A DNA stretch of 64,000 nucleotides, taken from assembly GCA_029851415.1 (NCBI GenBank), contig CM056744.1, positions 8,439,268 to 8,503,267 on the forward strand, given 5' to 3'. Under the pieces are notes generated by a model. It saw only the letters and a list, made by a program, of their open reading frames with translations. It had not been told where the DNA came from and did no database searches. Positions 36,851 through 50,006 of the stretch are shown here, piece after piece (within the stretch, counting starts at the first letter, position 1; every line of letters begins with the position of its first letter). The position numbers and the translations under genes are program-made. This DNA is from Eretmocerus hayati. Taxonomy: Eukaryota; Arthropoda; Insecta; Hymenoptera; Aphelinidae.

Positions 36851-38231
36851 TTTGTGAGTCTCTCAAGTTGTGCAGGGTTTGTAATAAAGAGATCTCTGAT
36901 AAAGAGCTCAAAGTACGGTACAAGTTTTTTCTGTGCTGAATTTTATTACGAACAAGTGTTTTTCGAAGAAATTTTCACTCGTTCATTGATTTATTGTTGC
37001 CGAGGAATCTCATCATTTTGTTCCTCAAAATTCCGAGAAAAAAAACGCATGAAGGAGAAGAGCTCGTATTTCAGGGATCTGTTGAAAAGGATCTGAAATT
37101 CGGAGAGAAAAAACTGAATTTAAAACATCTGGGGGATACTCTAAGTAACCGTAATAATATCGATTGTGTGACTTGAGAGCTTTCTCATTTGGTATCAATT
37201 GGAATGTATGATAGGATTAGCCCTACTTGGATATCTTTTATTTTGCAACTCAGAGCTAAAAACTGCAAAATCAATTCATTCGAGTTGAATGTAAAACATT
37301 CTACGAATATTTAAGGATTCAAAATAAGCTTACGGCTCTGAATGAATTCTTCCTCTTAGAAATCTCAAATCCATTATGAATTCATCAGCTTCGAGTGATT
37401 TGAGATCACATGTCAGAGTTACTCTTTTTATCTGAATTAGTAGAAATCAATTCGGATGCACGAAAAATCCATTAAGTTGATAAAAAAATCAGTGAACCCC
37501 CACGGATATGATTGAATGGGACAAAAATCATAGGGTATATATCCAGATCATTCATACCATTCAATAATTACAATATATTTGTAAAATATCTAAATTTGTC
37601 TGATTAGATATGATGAAACGTTCCCTCCTGGCCTTTTAAAATGCTTCGGGTTTAATTTCTTGGTGTACGAATGCTATCCATTTACGAGAACTGACATCGC
37701 AACACTGAATAATAATCGCTATCTGTGACATCCTAAAGGTAATAATTCGATTGAAATGATCAACTCGAAATTGTCGATATTATCGTAATGATTTGAATAT
37801 TCAATCGTAATCAATGAGAGCATTTTTATCTCTGAATTGTAATATGTCATTATATGTTGATCGGTATGTTCAACTCAAAATTTCAGTCATGTGTGTAACC
37901 TCAAGGTAGATTTGTGTCTTATACTATTGATTGAACTTCATTTTGTCGATAGACTCCGATTTCATGAAAAACTTGAATCGTTATTTGCGCGCGATACCAG
38001 TTTGTCAATATTTAAAGTGATTTCGTGGATATAGTCGAGAACAAGGGACTTCGAAGCTGTGAATCTCAGTTTTTTATGTATGTAACTCTCTGATGTTATA
38101 CTAAAAAATTTTGGAAGTATGGGTCCAAAATCAAGTACGTATCAGAAAACTTGTTAAGATTCTTATGGATTATGATGTTCTTATGGGCCATTCGTTTGAT
38201 CATATCAGAAATATTTGAATAATTTTCCATG
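36851..38231. other. 5-prime flank of the phospholipase; no gene recognised
   Basis: No clear TATA box is seen upstream of the ATG at 36850. The plus-strand ORFs here have no recognisable domain. Confidence 0.45.
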
Positions 38232-38790
38232 ATTTTTCATCAAAGTATTAAGGTTGAAGTCGTTATAATGCCCCCGAGAGAATTTGTTCATATACTTTAC
38301 ACGGTTTCAGTCGTACACATTTTTCCGTAAAAGACTACCTTTGCGTGATGAGAGTATTTCCGTATTTTCCCCATCATTTTTCACAATTTTGGTCCCATAA
38401 CTCGGAAGGAACGCATTTTATTGTGAAACGCGTAGAGCTGTTTTTTGTACATCTCGCGAAGATGAACAAGAAAGGCATTCACAAATATTTTTCCCATATA
38501 AGACGTTCCATCTGCGTAATCGGAGTATTCTAGTAGTTTTTCTGTTATTTTTCACAGTTTTGGTCTTATAACTCGAAGGGACCGCATTTTATGTCGAAAA
38601 ATGTGGGATTCATATTTGTAGATCTTGAAAAAATGAGCAGAAAAAGTATGAACACATTTTCCATATGAGACGTTCTATTTGCGTTATGAGATTATTTTAG
38701 CATTTTTTTATGTTATATTTCACGGTTTTGGTTCCATTATTCGAAGGAAACTCCTATTATCGAAAACTTCGTACATCGACTTATCGTAGA
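38232..38790. repeat. Tandem array with a unit of about 170 bp, three diverged copies
   Basis: The block CACAGTTTTGGTCNNATAACTCGAAGG recurs at 38382, 38553 and 38721, and the block GACGTTCNATNTGCGTNATG at about 38332, 38502 and 38672, giving a period of 168 to 171 bp. Each unit also carries CATTTTAT and a GAAGATG/TTGAAAAAATGA segment. Copies differ at many sites. This is a monomeric satellite-like array or the internal repeats of an old element; no coding role is seen. Confidence 0.75.
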
Positions 38791-41700
38791 TGTTGAAGAA
38801 ACTTACAGAACAATCCGACACCCAGTCTTTGATAGACTTTATGGAAGTATTTTCCTTCTGGATCACTCATAATGTCACTAAAACTGTGAAAAAGGACGAG
38901 ATATCGAATTCCCAAAAGACCCTATCGAGAAAATTTTACACTCGAGTGTTTTTTACCCCTTTTAGCATATCAAACAAGAAAAACCACCGTTGGGTAGTGT
39001 GCCTCAGAAAAAATTTTTTTCTCTGAATCTTTAATTGGCGGAACTACCCATATATCTGTAGGAAATCTATCCTAACGATTTGGGTAGTTTTTTATGAGTT
39101 CGAACTACGAGCGAAACGTAAAAACACGAGCATCCAGATTTCATTCGTATTGTGTGATTCTTCAAATCTCTCTTCAATGCATAAAATTTATCACTGCAAC
39201 GAGACATCAATTCTGTCAGTTCTATATTTTATTCGATCGTTAAATATAACACATAGTGATTTTCGATGTATGTTCAGTTATCCTAATTGGATATGTTTTG
39301 CATTTTCCAAAAAGCGAGGCTTCCATATAACAAGATTGACGAACACTATACTTAAAGTCAATTTATGTAAGTGGGAGCAATTTTTTCCACTAAAATATGA
39401 TGGGATTAGATGGAATCTACGTGGAGAAGTTTCTATGGCAATTCTTCGGTTTTTGCGATCGATTTTAAGGGTGAAATGTCAGGTCCATGTACTCAAAAAC
39501 TGTTCCCTGGGATACTTGATAGCACGAAAAAGACGGAGAACTGAAACTATCTGCTCCAGAGCAAGTAATTCCGACTCAAATCAACCATCTAAACATGAAT
39601 TTCAGGATCATATAGTCCAATTGCGTCAGGATTTCTCGCTAGACAAGAAAATGTCAAAAACCGCAAATGTCATATCCATGTTATTTTTCCTATATTTTAT
39701 ACATGTGAAAATCACATATACCGTTCGAACTCGTTCCAAAAAAATTCCTGCATATGTTTCATAGCATTTTATCACTCAATGTGCGAAAAGGAATGTGAAA
39801 AATTGGAATAGACATGCGGGGCATCAATTTTCAACTTCTGAATTTTTGGATCCAAAATGTGTAAATTTTCGCGATAATGCCCATATCATTATTATGTTCC
39901 AATTTTTTTACATGTTTTTCAAAAGTTAAATCAATTCCAATGAAATTAGCTCAAATTCCTTTTGAACAAGCCAAAATCTAGCCTTCATACATAATCCTCA
40001 CATTTCACAAAGTTCAAGAACATACACCATCTCTTTCGCAAATTCCATCGCATTTCGTCCATTTGTCTATTATGCATGTATACCAAAGCCCGTCGATTTG
40101 TTGCTCCTTCCATATACTCCATTCCATTCATGTGCACATACATATATACATACATACAACTTGCAATGCTCGAGTGCATCTCGTCCCGGTAACATACACT
40201 TATAGGCATTCGAAACACATTTCAAAGCCATTCGTTTCGCATTCTAATACTCTTCTTTTCGGGTTTAAGTATGTAGAACATCAGGAAAGATCGAGAGTCT
40301 CTACCTTTTTTCTTTTCTTGCAAAAAAGTGACACTGTGTCGTTTATATTCTATCATTTGCTCGTTTTGCGGGTGGTGTGGAGTTTTTTTTGAGAAGCGAT
40401 GTTTTGTGGGTCATTTTCGGACTACTTCGGACGCAATATTAGGGTCAGGAAGACATTAGGACAGATGTGAGATACTTTTTGGTGGTCGAGAGGGCGAGTG
40501 AGCAAATATCTATATTGCGATTTCGAGGTACTTTTTTTTGAGTTGTAACGAGTCTACTTCTTGTACCCTCTGAAAATTTGAGGTTTATGGATACCTACAT
40601 CATAGTTTTTGCGATTCTATCTCACTTCAAACCTTACAGTTGGTCCTCATAATTACGATAGAGTATTTTTGACTCGTCGTCGTGGTAGTAAACTTGAAAT
40701 TGATGCTTCCCAGTTTCATTTAGTTCCTTCTTCGAACACCTCACTTCCGATGACAGCTAAATTACTCTTCGGTAGCAATATTGAGCTCCATTTACGACAC
40801 TGCGTCAGCTCGATGTTTAACAAATTGCGAAAAAAGTACATGTACATTTTTCGAGTCTTTACTTGTTTGACAATTTTTGTGCCACTTTATTACTGAGACA
40901 GCCACCCTCAGTATTTGTAAGGTTTATTTGTTTATGTTTCGAACACTTTGAGCTTTTATTTGTATGAATGGAATTTTGGATGGATTCCTCGTCCATATGT
41001 CACATCTCAAAGCAAATGAGAGTTTTGAAAAAAATTATGAGGATGCTCAAGTTTTTGGTGTTCTTATTGTGTTATGGGGATATAATATACTACTATCAAT
41101 GAAATTATTGTCATTCGATCAAAATTTAAAATGCGAGATCAGTCACAGAGAAGGATGCGAGAGCCTCATGTCCGAACATAATGAGCTGAAAAAGCTGGTC
41201 TCGCAAAAATTTTCAGGCTAACGCATAATGCTCATGAGTTAAGTAAGACTAATGGATCAATTGTCCGAAAGCATCCGTGGAAAACATTTTCAAACATCTG
41301 GATAACCAAGATGCAGTAAGCCTATGAAATGTTCTATATGATCCCATAATGTCTATAACCACTTGTGTCTTCGGAAGGAATAAAATTATAGTAAAGTCCT
41401 GAAATGGTAGTAAATATCATCCAGAAAATGCAAATAAACTGTGCATTTTCTAGATGATGTTTCGTGAATTTTGTTCCTATTCCAGCTTCTAGCTGATTTC
41501 AAATGCCGTCAACACGAGGAGTGAGCAGATGACAGATACAAGGTCATATTGTGTGTAAAATTTAATCAGTACATCTCCGAACAACAACATCTATGTTACC
41601 GAGATGATTTTGTTTTCAATGTTCCCAACAGAAAGAAAACTTGCTGGATTCACAATAGTCCAGTGTCGGTCTCGTATGGAAGAAATTTCATATTTTCAAA

Positions 41701-43664
41701 GCTTACCTGTGATGTGTAAACATGAGACTGATTTATTACTATGTGATCAATAATTGTCAAGGCAATTGATAAAGGTGACAAATAATTGCGGAAACTTTTG
41801 GCTGATTTCAAACATCAACTATTGACTCATTGAAAAAACGATCGATGGAAATTGATGTTTCTATCATGACAAACATGAGTGATCATCAAATATATTTCTT
41901 TGTCGCTAACACAAAATTGGGTGATTTATCAAATCCATCATGAATTCCGAAGGAGCAGCAATCAGAAATTTCGACCCATAACACGTGGTACTGTTAGAAA
42001 CTGTGAGTCCCATATTGTTTTATACAATGTCTTGATCAAAGCTGGGTAGCTATTTTGTGATCCCCTGGTGCTATCATTCCTAAAAACTATCATAAGAAAA
42101 GATTTATCCTGATACAAATAAAATTATTTCATGCGACTTTCCGTTGTTTTGGTGCCGAAAACAATGGCTTAAAATAGAACTTGCGTACCGTTCTTGAGGT
42201 TCCCTGCTTTCGAGCGATTATTTCGATCTTTCGCCTGCTGCCTAATAAGGCTAAAAACCAATTGCTCAGAAGTGAGCTATAAGCTCATAATTTCAGTGCA
42301 AAATGTGAATATTTATTCCATATGTCAAAAAGTTTACATTCAATGACAGAGAAAATCAATCAATCTTTCACTTGTCATTTTTGGCTCTTAACATTACGTT
42401 CTACCCCATGTTGTACCAAGTATTTTACAATCGAGTTGAATGAAACGATTCGCTGCAATGAACTGTGAAAGGAATAGAGAAGGGATATAGAAGAATTCAA
42501 AATTCAGATTAATTGACAACAAAATGCTTCGTAACTTTGTGAGAATTTAGTTCAAGTATTGATGAGTATAATTATCAAATTACATTAGAATGTCCTGATA
42601 ATATGTATAATTCGAATCTTGAAAAAAAACCGGCGGATGCTATTACATGCAGTCATTGCTTGACTAATCGGGTAATTTTCGTCGAAATGTGACTTTTCAA
42701 AGTAAATTCAAAAATTCGCGTTATTATATAGCCCACCCAAAATTATGAGCGTACGAAACTGCACAGCAGTCGACAACGTGACAAATCTTCTTACCGACAC
42801 GACTACACAACGAGATTCAAATATCTAGCAGAAGCTTTCAAACTAAGCCGTTTGACAGAAATGGCGTTTCATGCAGACTTCACTTCAAATAAAAACAAAA
42901 ACATTGCAAACGCAAAGTTCCCCTGTTCCCCTGAGCAAATCCAGCAAATCTGAGCAAATTCCCGGCAGCTCATATCCGAAACAAACCGTAGCTTACATTA
43001 TAAGGTTCAAAAAGATTGGGAAATACAGGATCATAAGGTAAGCTCGTCTACACAATCCGTTAGGATAAAACTCTTCCATCTCTTTCATTTTCGTTTACTC
43101 TTTATATGGAAAAGTCTTATTCCTTTTGATTCGTTCATCAAGGTTATGGAGGACGATACACGATCCCGCAATAAATCTGAGTCTATCATTATACCGTTTA
43201 TTATCCATTTCCACGCGACGCTTTCCTTCGTTTTTGCTGATTCATTTTCATTACTTACTTCTCGTGCCTCACCGAGATTGTCAAAGCAAGAAAAGAGGCC
43301 ATGGAACTTGTCAGAACTATTGCAAAATATTCTTGTCGTTATCTGTTCACTTTCACAATATGTACGTGCCGATTTCAAATTCTACTCGAAACAAAATTCA
43401 ATACATTTTATAGATTATTTTTAACTCAAGACTCTCATTCAAAGATGATAAACATTGACTTCTTCCAGTGAATAGTCAGAAAAAATTCTCTTTGATTAAA
43501 TTTCTTTGATGAATTACTTACTTACTATCTTGTCCTGATTTGGAAATGTACACAAGTCAGCATCATGCTCCAATGAATCACTTATGCTTTGCAGCTCACC
43601 ACTGATACATAACGTCTAGATCAAGTGTGAACTCAATACGATTGATCTCAGCTAGTATCAAACC
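38791..43664. other. Long stretch without a recognised gene
   Basis: The longest open frame (39150-39764 plus, 204 codons) has no signal peptide, domain or splice context that I recognise and is AT-rich in composition. Simple ATACAT repeats occur at about 40140-40160. The S28 peptidase promoter lies at the right edge, with no canonical TATA box seen. Confidence 0.5.
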
Positions 43665-46200
43665 ATGAAGCTCATTTTATACTTGACTATTCTGGTCACA
43701 CTAATTAATTGTGGATTGGCATGGAGAAGCTTTATGAGAGGCAGAAAACGTCATGGTAATCTTGGAGAGCCAGTCTCTTCAGAGTTACATGCTCCACGTG
43801 AGGAGCAATGGTTTAATCAAAATTTGGATCACTTTAACCCTGCTGAAGGTCGTACATTCAAACAAGTAAGTAATAAAAATTAATTTTCTTCTTTTCTAGT
43901 TGAATCTCCAATGTTTTTTTGATTACTTAGACTGAATCCCATTTCTGTGTTGTAGCGATACTTTATGAACAAAGATTTTTACAAAAAAGGTGGCCCAATA
44001 TTCCTAATGATAGGAGGTGAAGGACCAGCTAGTGGAAAATGGATGGATGAAGGAGCTATGATTGAATATGCTAAACAATTCGGAGCTATGTGCTTCTTAT
44101 TGGAACATAGATACTATGGAGAATCTCATCCAACAACGTGAGTATCCCACTCGAATTTCCGATTTAGTATCTACAATCTGTACTTGTACTAAAAAATGAA
44201 TTAATGTGATCTTTTTACAGAGATTTGAGTGTAAAGAATTTGGTATACTTGAATTCAGAGCAAGCTTTGGCTGATGTGGCTTATTTCATCAATTTAATGA
44301 ATGCTCAGTATATGCTTGACAGTCCCAAATGGGTTGTCTTTGGAGGTTCCTACTCTGGTTCATTGGCAGCTTGGATGCGCTACAAGTATCCTCATCTTGT
44401 ATTTGCTGCTGTATCATCTAGTGGTCCTCTTTTAGCTCAGATCGACTTCCAACGTTAGTATAGATACAATACTCATTCAATATCTGAATTTTGTTTGAAT
44501 GCATGTTACAACTTTCATCAATTGATTAAAAATACTAATTTCAAGTGTAATCTCATCCTGTTTTCACTATTTCTAGAGTATTATGTAGTGGTGGAGAATT
44601 CCTTGAGAACTCACTCTCAAGGATGTGTTGATTCAATTGCAGCTGCTATCAAACAAGTGCACATTATGCTACGTCATCCCATTGGTCAACAACAACTTGA
44701 AAAACTTTTCAAGTGAGTAGTATCGACTATATCATAATCTGACATCATTTAATATTTTATAAGTAACTTATTATATGACGTATTTCAAATTCCGTAGGTT
44801 CTGTGATAGAATTGATTCCGGTAAAACAACTCAGAATGATATAGCCAATTTGTATGAAACCCTTGCCAGCAACTTTGCGGACGTCGTCCAGTACAACAAA
44901 GATAACCGAAAAGATAGTACTATCACTATAGATATGGTATGTGATGTCTTGGTAGATGAGAAAAAAGGGGTTCCTGTCAATAGATTAGCTGAAGTTAGCA
45001 ATATGTTACTGAAGAAAAATAACGAAACGTGCCTTGATTATAAATATGACAAGATGATAAAGGAGCTGAGGAATATAACATGGGCTGAACAGTCCAATGC
45101 AGGAGGTTGTATTTCACTCCATATTTATCCATATTTGATTGAAAACGTGTGTTTTGACTTTGCCACTTATATACTTTCTTTTTGTGGATAGGTCGTCAGT
45201 GGTATTATCAAACTTGTACTGAGTTTGGTTTCTTCCAGACGTCTACAGCACGACCCAATTTATTTAGTGAGACGTTCCCAGTCCAATTCTTCGTTCAGCA
45301 GTGTTCAGATATTTTTGGGCCCAGGTATGCATGGAATTTTTGAATCTTATGCTCAATTGTTATGAGCTATTCACAACATCAGATGCCAAACAACTTATGA
45401 TCATTCTTATTGAAGTTGGTGCCTTGTCGATCTTGAAGGACGGTGGGTAATCAATAAATCAATTCCCAAAATTTCGCGATGGAAATTTTATTACGACGTT
45501 TCGTGTACAAAGATTCGTGAACCTCATCAGGCGTAGGTTTTGTTATTCTTTATATTGTCATGGTATTTTTTGAGCAATCTTGTGCTGGAAACCAGACAGA
45601 ACGTCTGGCTCCTGCCTGATAAGGTCCACGAATCTTTGTGTACGAAACGTCGTAATAAAATTTCCATCGCGAAATTTTGGGAATTGATTTAATTTCCCAC
45701 CGTCCTTGAAGATCGACAAGACACCAACTTCAATATTTATCATCAAGGACAAAAAATCCACAATATCTCTCATGATATGATCATTCTTCTTCATTAGTCT
45801 CTGATCACTCCATGATTTCGTTAATAATGTTCATCTTTATTTTTGCACAGATTCTTACACACTGTTGAACCAGGTGTGAAACGCTCAAATATCATCTACG
45901 GTGCTTTGGATCTCCCTTACGTAGAATCCAATGTCGTGTTTGTACAAGGAAGTATTGATCCTTGGCATGCTCTGGGTATCTGCAACTCGACAATGCCAAC
46001 AACTCCAGCTATTTTCATTAATGGTGAGTATCAAGACTTTTCATCTCTAGGATTCATTCCGAATTGATAATATTTTATACATTTCCAACTTAGGTACTGC
46101 ACACTGCGCAAATGTTTATCCATCATCTCCAAATGATCTACCTCAACTTACGGCTGCAAGGCAGAAAATTCAATCATTGCTGAAGGATTGGCTAAAATAA
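43665..46200 (+). CDS. S28 family serine carboxypeptidase (K12H4.7/thymus-specific serine protease-like), 8 exons
   Basis: Exons: 43665-43865, 43956-44137, 44221-44453, 44577-44712, 44798-45105, 45192-45324, 45851-46023, 46094-46200. All are GT-AG and in phase, giving 490 aa, the usual length. S28 enzymes remove residues from the C terminus after proline or act as related lysosomal/secreted peptidases. Visible: signal peptide [19 protein letters not shown] followed by [49 protein letters not shown]; nucleophile motif [11 protein letters not shown] with Ser171; [11 protein letters not shown] with Asp434; AHCANVYP with His459. The triad is complete, so the enzyme should be active. An AATAAA lies at 46378. 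Intron 6 carries a fold-back element. The exact substrate is unknown. Confidence 0.96.
45396..45788. repeat. Fold-back element in intron 6 of the S28 gene, with 13-bp flanking direct repeats
   Basis: Arms of about 150 bp run inward from ATTGAAGTTGGTG at 45409 and its complement ending at 45734. Shared blocks include GATCTTGAAGGACGGTGGG and AATTCCCAAAATTTCGCGAT. The 13-mer TATGATCATTCTT occurs directly left of the element (45396-45408) and again at 45776-45788, so either the target duplication is offset from the arm end by 41 bp or the element has an extra right-end extension. No transposase is encoded. Confidence 0.8.
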
Positions 46201-46973
46201 GTACTCATTGCTGCTATATATCAGTAATTTACACAAATTTAAGAGGCTGAAATTGAATGAGTGATATAGTTACACCTAATGGTATGAAATTGAATGAAAT
46301 TGTTTTGATATTTAGTGATGAGAAGAAAGAAGTTACGAGATTCTAGGTATTTTCTCAATATTTTGCATTGAGTGTAAAATAAAATATGTTGGTGTTTCAT
46401 AATTTTGAGAGAACATCTTCTTCTTTTGAAAACTCAATTTCTTGACATAATGTAGGCGGCTTGAGATTTTTATTTTCATTTTGATTTCACTAAATGAACG
46501 GATAATTGAAGCTTTGAAGTGAGGAAGATCTGGTGAGTTTCTTTTTTAAATTTGGCCTGCAATCAGAACTACCACCACCAAATCATCGGTAAGATGTTTA
46601 CAAAGTAAGATACTGGATATCAACCTTATGGGTTCCTGAATATCAATTTGATCATTTATGCAAAAGAGATCCAAGGTTTTGACGTCGCTCATTGAGTATA
46701 TACGAACATTTTCCGCGAATAACAAGGTTTCCGTTGAGTGATGTGAGAATAAAGAAAAACAATTCAGAATTGTATTAGTCTCTTGCAATGTTCATGGCAA
46801 TTTATCACCTCTATTATCTACCTTGATTAATATTCTTACTAGAGACAGCACCCTCTATTCAGTCTTCACATCTTATTGGGTACATATCATATAGTGCTTG
46901 TATTCTTCCGTTCCCGAAGATTTAGTTGATGAACATGGAAAATATCAATGCTAGTTTGATCATTTCTGTAATA
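46201..46973. other. 3-prime flank of the S28 gene
   Basis: It contains the probable 3-prime UTR with the polyadenylation signal AATAAA at 46378-46383. No further gene is seen. Confidence 0.6.
46378..46383 (+). terminator. Probable polyadenylation signal of the S28 gene
   Basis: A canonical AATAAA lies 178 bp after the stop codon, followed by a T/G-rich stretch (TATGTTGGTGTTTC) that could act as the downstream element. Confidence 0.6.
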
Positions 46974-47807
46974 AGGTAAGTGTACCCAACTTGCCTCTGT
47001 ACCCAACTTGCCCCCATATGCCGATCTCAGGAATGGGCGCTCGTTGACCTTCCCGCAATTTTTTTTTACGTTTGTTATGTTAAAAAATGAGAAAATACGT
47101 AGTTTTCAACGACCCCGGATCATTTCTGCGTTCTCCAGAAAATATAAAGTGAGTTTTCCATTTTTCGTGTTTGCACGGCTAAGAAATCACCGAGGAAATC
47201 ACGTTCACTAAAACCGGTGCCAATTTATTTTTATTCGACCAATCTTGACGTACCTTAGCGCATTCGATTCCTTGTCTCAATACCTTCAAAATCCGCTCTT
47301 CAGACTTCAAAACGCTGATTTGGAGCGATTTTATGTACAAAACACGAAGATGGTTTGAGAATCAAGAAGGCCGACATCGGAGTGTACCCAACATGCCCCC
47401 ATATGGTTATCTCAGAAAGGCGTGCAGTATGACTTTTTTTACTACTCAGAACGTGTTTATCGCGTCAAAATAGGTCGGAAACGATGTCTTGGGCCAGCTA
47501 AAAGCTACAAATGTCGCTGCACGGTGATCAAAACGGATCAAAGCGATTCTACTCACTTCATTGCCGATTTACATTGTTTTAAATGATGGGGGCAAGTTGG
47601 GTACACACTTTTGTAAACTCTCAAAAATCACCTTTTGGGAGAATTCAAACAGTTCGGCTCCACTTCATCCAAATTGGACGTATCTTAGCTCATTTTAAAG
47701 GTCTTGAGACAAGCTTCAAAATGAGTTAAAGTACGTTGGAAAATATTGAGATTAGCCAGAATTATTAAGAAAATGGCTTAATGGGGGCAAGTCGGGTACA
47801 CTGACCT
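46974..47807. mobile_element. TA-flanked MITE (AGGTAAGTGTACCC family), second full copy
   Basis: It has the same ends and TA flanks as the copy at 32641-33581 and shares internal blocks (GCAATTTTTTTNNACGTTTG; GGTTTGAGAATCAAGAAGG; CGGAGTGTACCCAACATG). The left end has a small internal duplication of TGTACCCAACTTGCC. It is shorter than the first copy by about 110 bp. Confidence 0.85.
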
Positions 47808-50006
47808 TATAAGTAATGTGTAAAACAGCCATCTGCTATCAATATTGTCGGTGTCATCGAGAGGCTGACCACATCCGTTTCGCCAATCTTGATTTATTGT
47901 CGTTCTATTCAGATCCTAACTCGATCTTGTGATAATATTGTTCCCATGCCAATAATGTAAAAAGTGTGACAACCAAATTCAAATCTTTTTCCGATTGATT
48001 TCCGAACAAACAATCCGTATAGCCACAGTAGTCAGAACCTGTTTTGCCTATTGATGGAAATTAATGGGTTTTTATTTACTGATCCAGATAAAAATATAAT
48101 GAGAAATAGGGATCGTACTCAATGCTTACTTTTCGATTTGCATGTAGAATCGATCTTGACAAGCTGCTGTTGTTCATTTTCATTGAGCATACTCTTCAAA
48201 CGTTTTGATAGTTTGGATAAGCTTTCCCTCTAGAAAAAAATGTTTAAACATTTAAATTTAGAAACTATGAGGATGTAGCATGAGGATAATGATTGCAGTC
48301 GACGAAAGTGCTATTTTTTGAACACAAACGGATTAAATGGGCTTTGACAACGAAACGCACACATGGTAGTTTCCAAAGTTCCTTTTTTGTAAGAATGATG
48401 TAACGATTTTTCAAACTAAACTGAGTCTTCGCATTAATGAAAATTGTTGCGATTGTCTAGTCTTTTTGAATTTGAAGAAGATGTTTACTCGTTTTTACAC
48501 TATAAAAAAATTTTATGTAAATCTACCAGTCTCAAAGTGGGTAACTTTTGGAAACTACTCTGGGGGTTGTAAATTCACAAACGTCTTTCTGTCGGATGGT
48601 ATATTTCCAACAGGGCGTCAACCGATCCTTGAAGTACTTGAAGTTCTTAAAAAGTCCTAATTTGATTTGAAAAGTCCTTATTGAGTCCTTAAAAGCTCTT
48701 GAATTGCGGACCTCGGTTATTTTCATATTCGTGTGCAAAAAATGCCTCCCATCAATTTAAATTTCGCGCAAATGCCCATCTTAAATCATGTATTCTATGA
48801 ATTTGGCCATTGAGATATAATTTAATCAGCGGATATGTATGCTAATTATGTCACAATTTGATATTTATATGTACTCTCAGAATGAAAGCTGTGTTTCTTG
48901 CGTTCAACACATTCTGAGTACAACTTTTTTCAAATCAAAATCCAGCTTCGATCTTCAATTTTACTCGTTAGCGAAGAGATTTCGACAAAAAACTAATATC
49001 CAGAAATCTGCCCTCACATTCTTTCCACTCGACAATGATAGAAATTTACGTACTTTATAGTATTATTAGTTGATAATATTATCATTACATCGATATTCAC
49101 CGTGAGAATGTTGTATCCAACATTTCATTTAAACTCTGGAAGAAATTATTTACTTGAAACCCACTCCTTATGATGACTCATTTCAGTCTTCAAAAGATTC
49201 TTCAAAATCCCCTTGATTGCTCCGCAAAATACTCTCTATCCAACTAAGAAAAATCTTATGTGATTGAAATATATGAAATATTGAGAAAATTCTTTTAGAT
49301 AAAATCGAGTCTTCAAGTGGAGTATTTCGGATCACGATAATTTCTGCAGCGAATTTGATCGACATGAGTCAAGAATGCGACGTCTGCTGAGACTAACAGA
49401 CATTTGCAGAGGAATTTTTTCAAGGTCAAATACCTTTGCACTGAGCAGACCAAACAGCCGCTGCCTGATCTAATTTTTTCAACAAAATTCTTTTATGAAA
49501 TTCAAGATCAATAACTCAGCGAAATTACAATTGAGCGTCCTTAAAACCCCCCGATTGAAAAAAGAATTATTCATCGCTGCTCCGTTCGAAATCCTTTTGA
49601 ATAAATTCAAAAGTTGTAATTCTACTGGATTTCCAATTCAGCAAACTATTAAAACTCTTATTGAGTTTTCCCTGGATGAACTTTACTATAAAGCCTATCA
49701 GTATTAGCTTTTCGAATATTTGTTTGAGTTGACTTGTGAATTCAAATGTAAGAATATTAATATTACTCGATTCGAATTCATCGACCTTTGAATCCCCCAA
49801 CTCCCCCAAGTATTCCCTTCTCAAAATTGCTAATTTATTCAGACAACACTTTTAAAACAAATCGAAGAGCAACAACGCAGATGGGTTTGGATGTAGCATC
49901 CTCGAAATAAGCTCTCGAGTAAGAATTTCATGCGGTCTTCACAGAACTCAATAATCTATTTGTTCAAACAAGAATTTGAAACAAATCCAAAATCAATAAC
50001 TAATGA
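47808..50006. other. No gene recognised
   Basis: No recognised exon. A short frame near 48519-48600 encodes SKWVTFGNYSGG, which resembles the nucleophile region of the S28 peptidase, but flanking similarity is weak. Near 48625-48700 the words AGTCCTTA and AAAAGTCCT repeat. Confidence 0.45.

Noticed and set aside
38232..38790. CRISPR-like array
   Set aside because: Units are diverged along their whole length with no constant repeat and variable spacers, and the window is eukaryotic.
39150..39764. 204-codon open frame on the plus strand
   Set aside because: Longest uninterrupted frame of the window, but no domain, no signal peptide and no splice context. Composition looks like translated AT-rich non-coding DNA.
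44571..44580. Alternative acceptor two bases further on for S28 exon 4
   Set aside because: Using the AG at 44577-44578 breaks the reading frame; the AG at 44575-44576 gives a Gln codon and keeps the family sequence.
45558..45794. 78-codon minus-strand frame in the S28 intron
   Set aside because: It lies inside one arm of the fold-back element and has no protein features.
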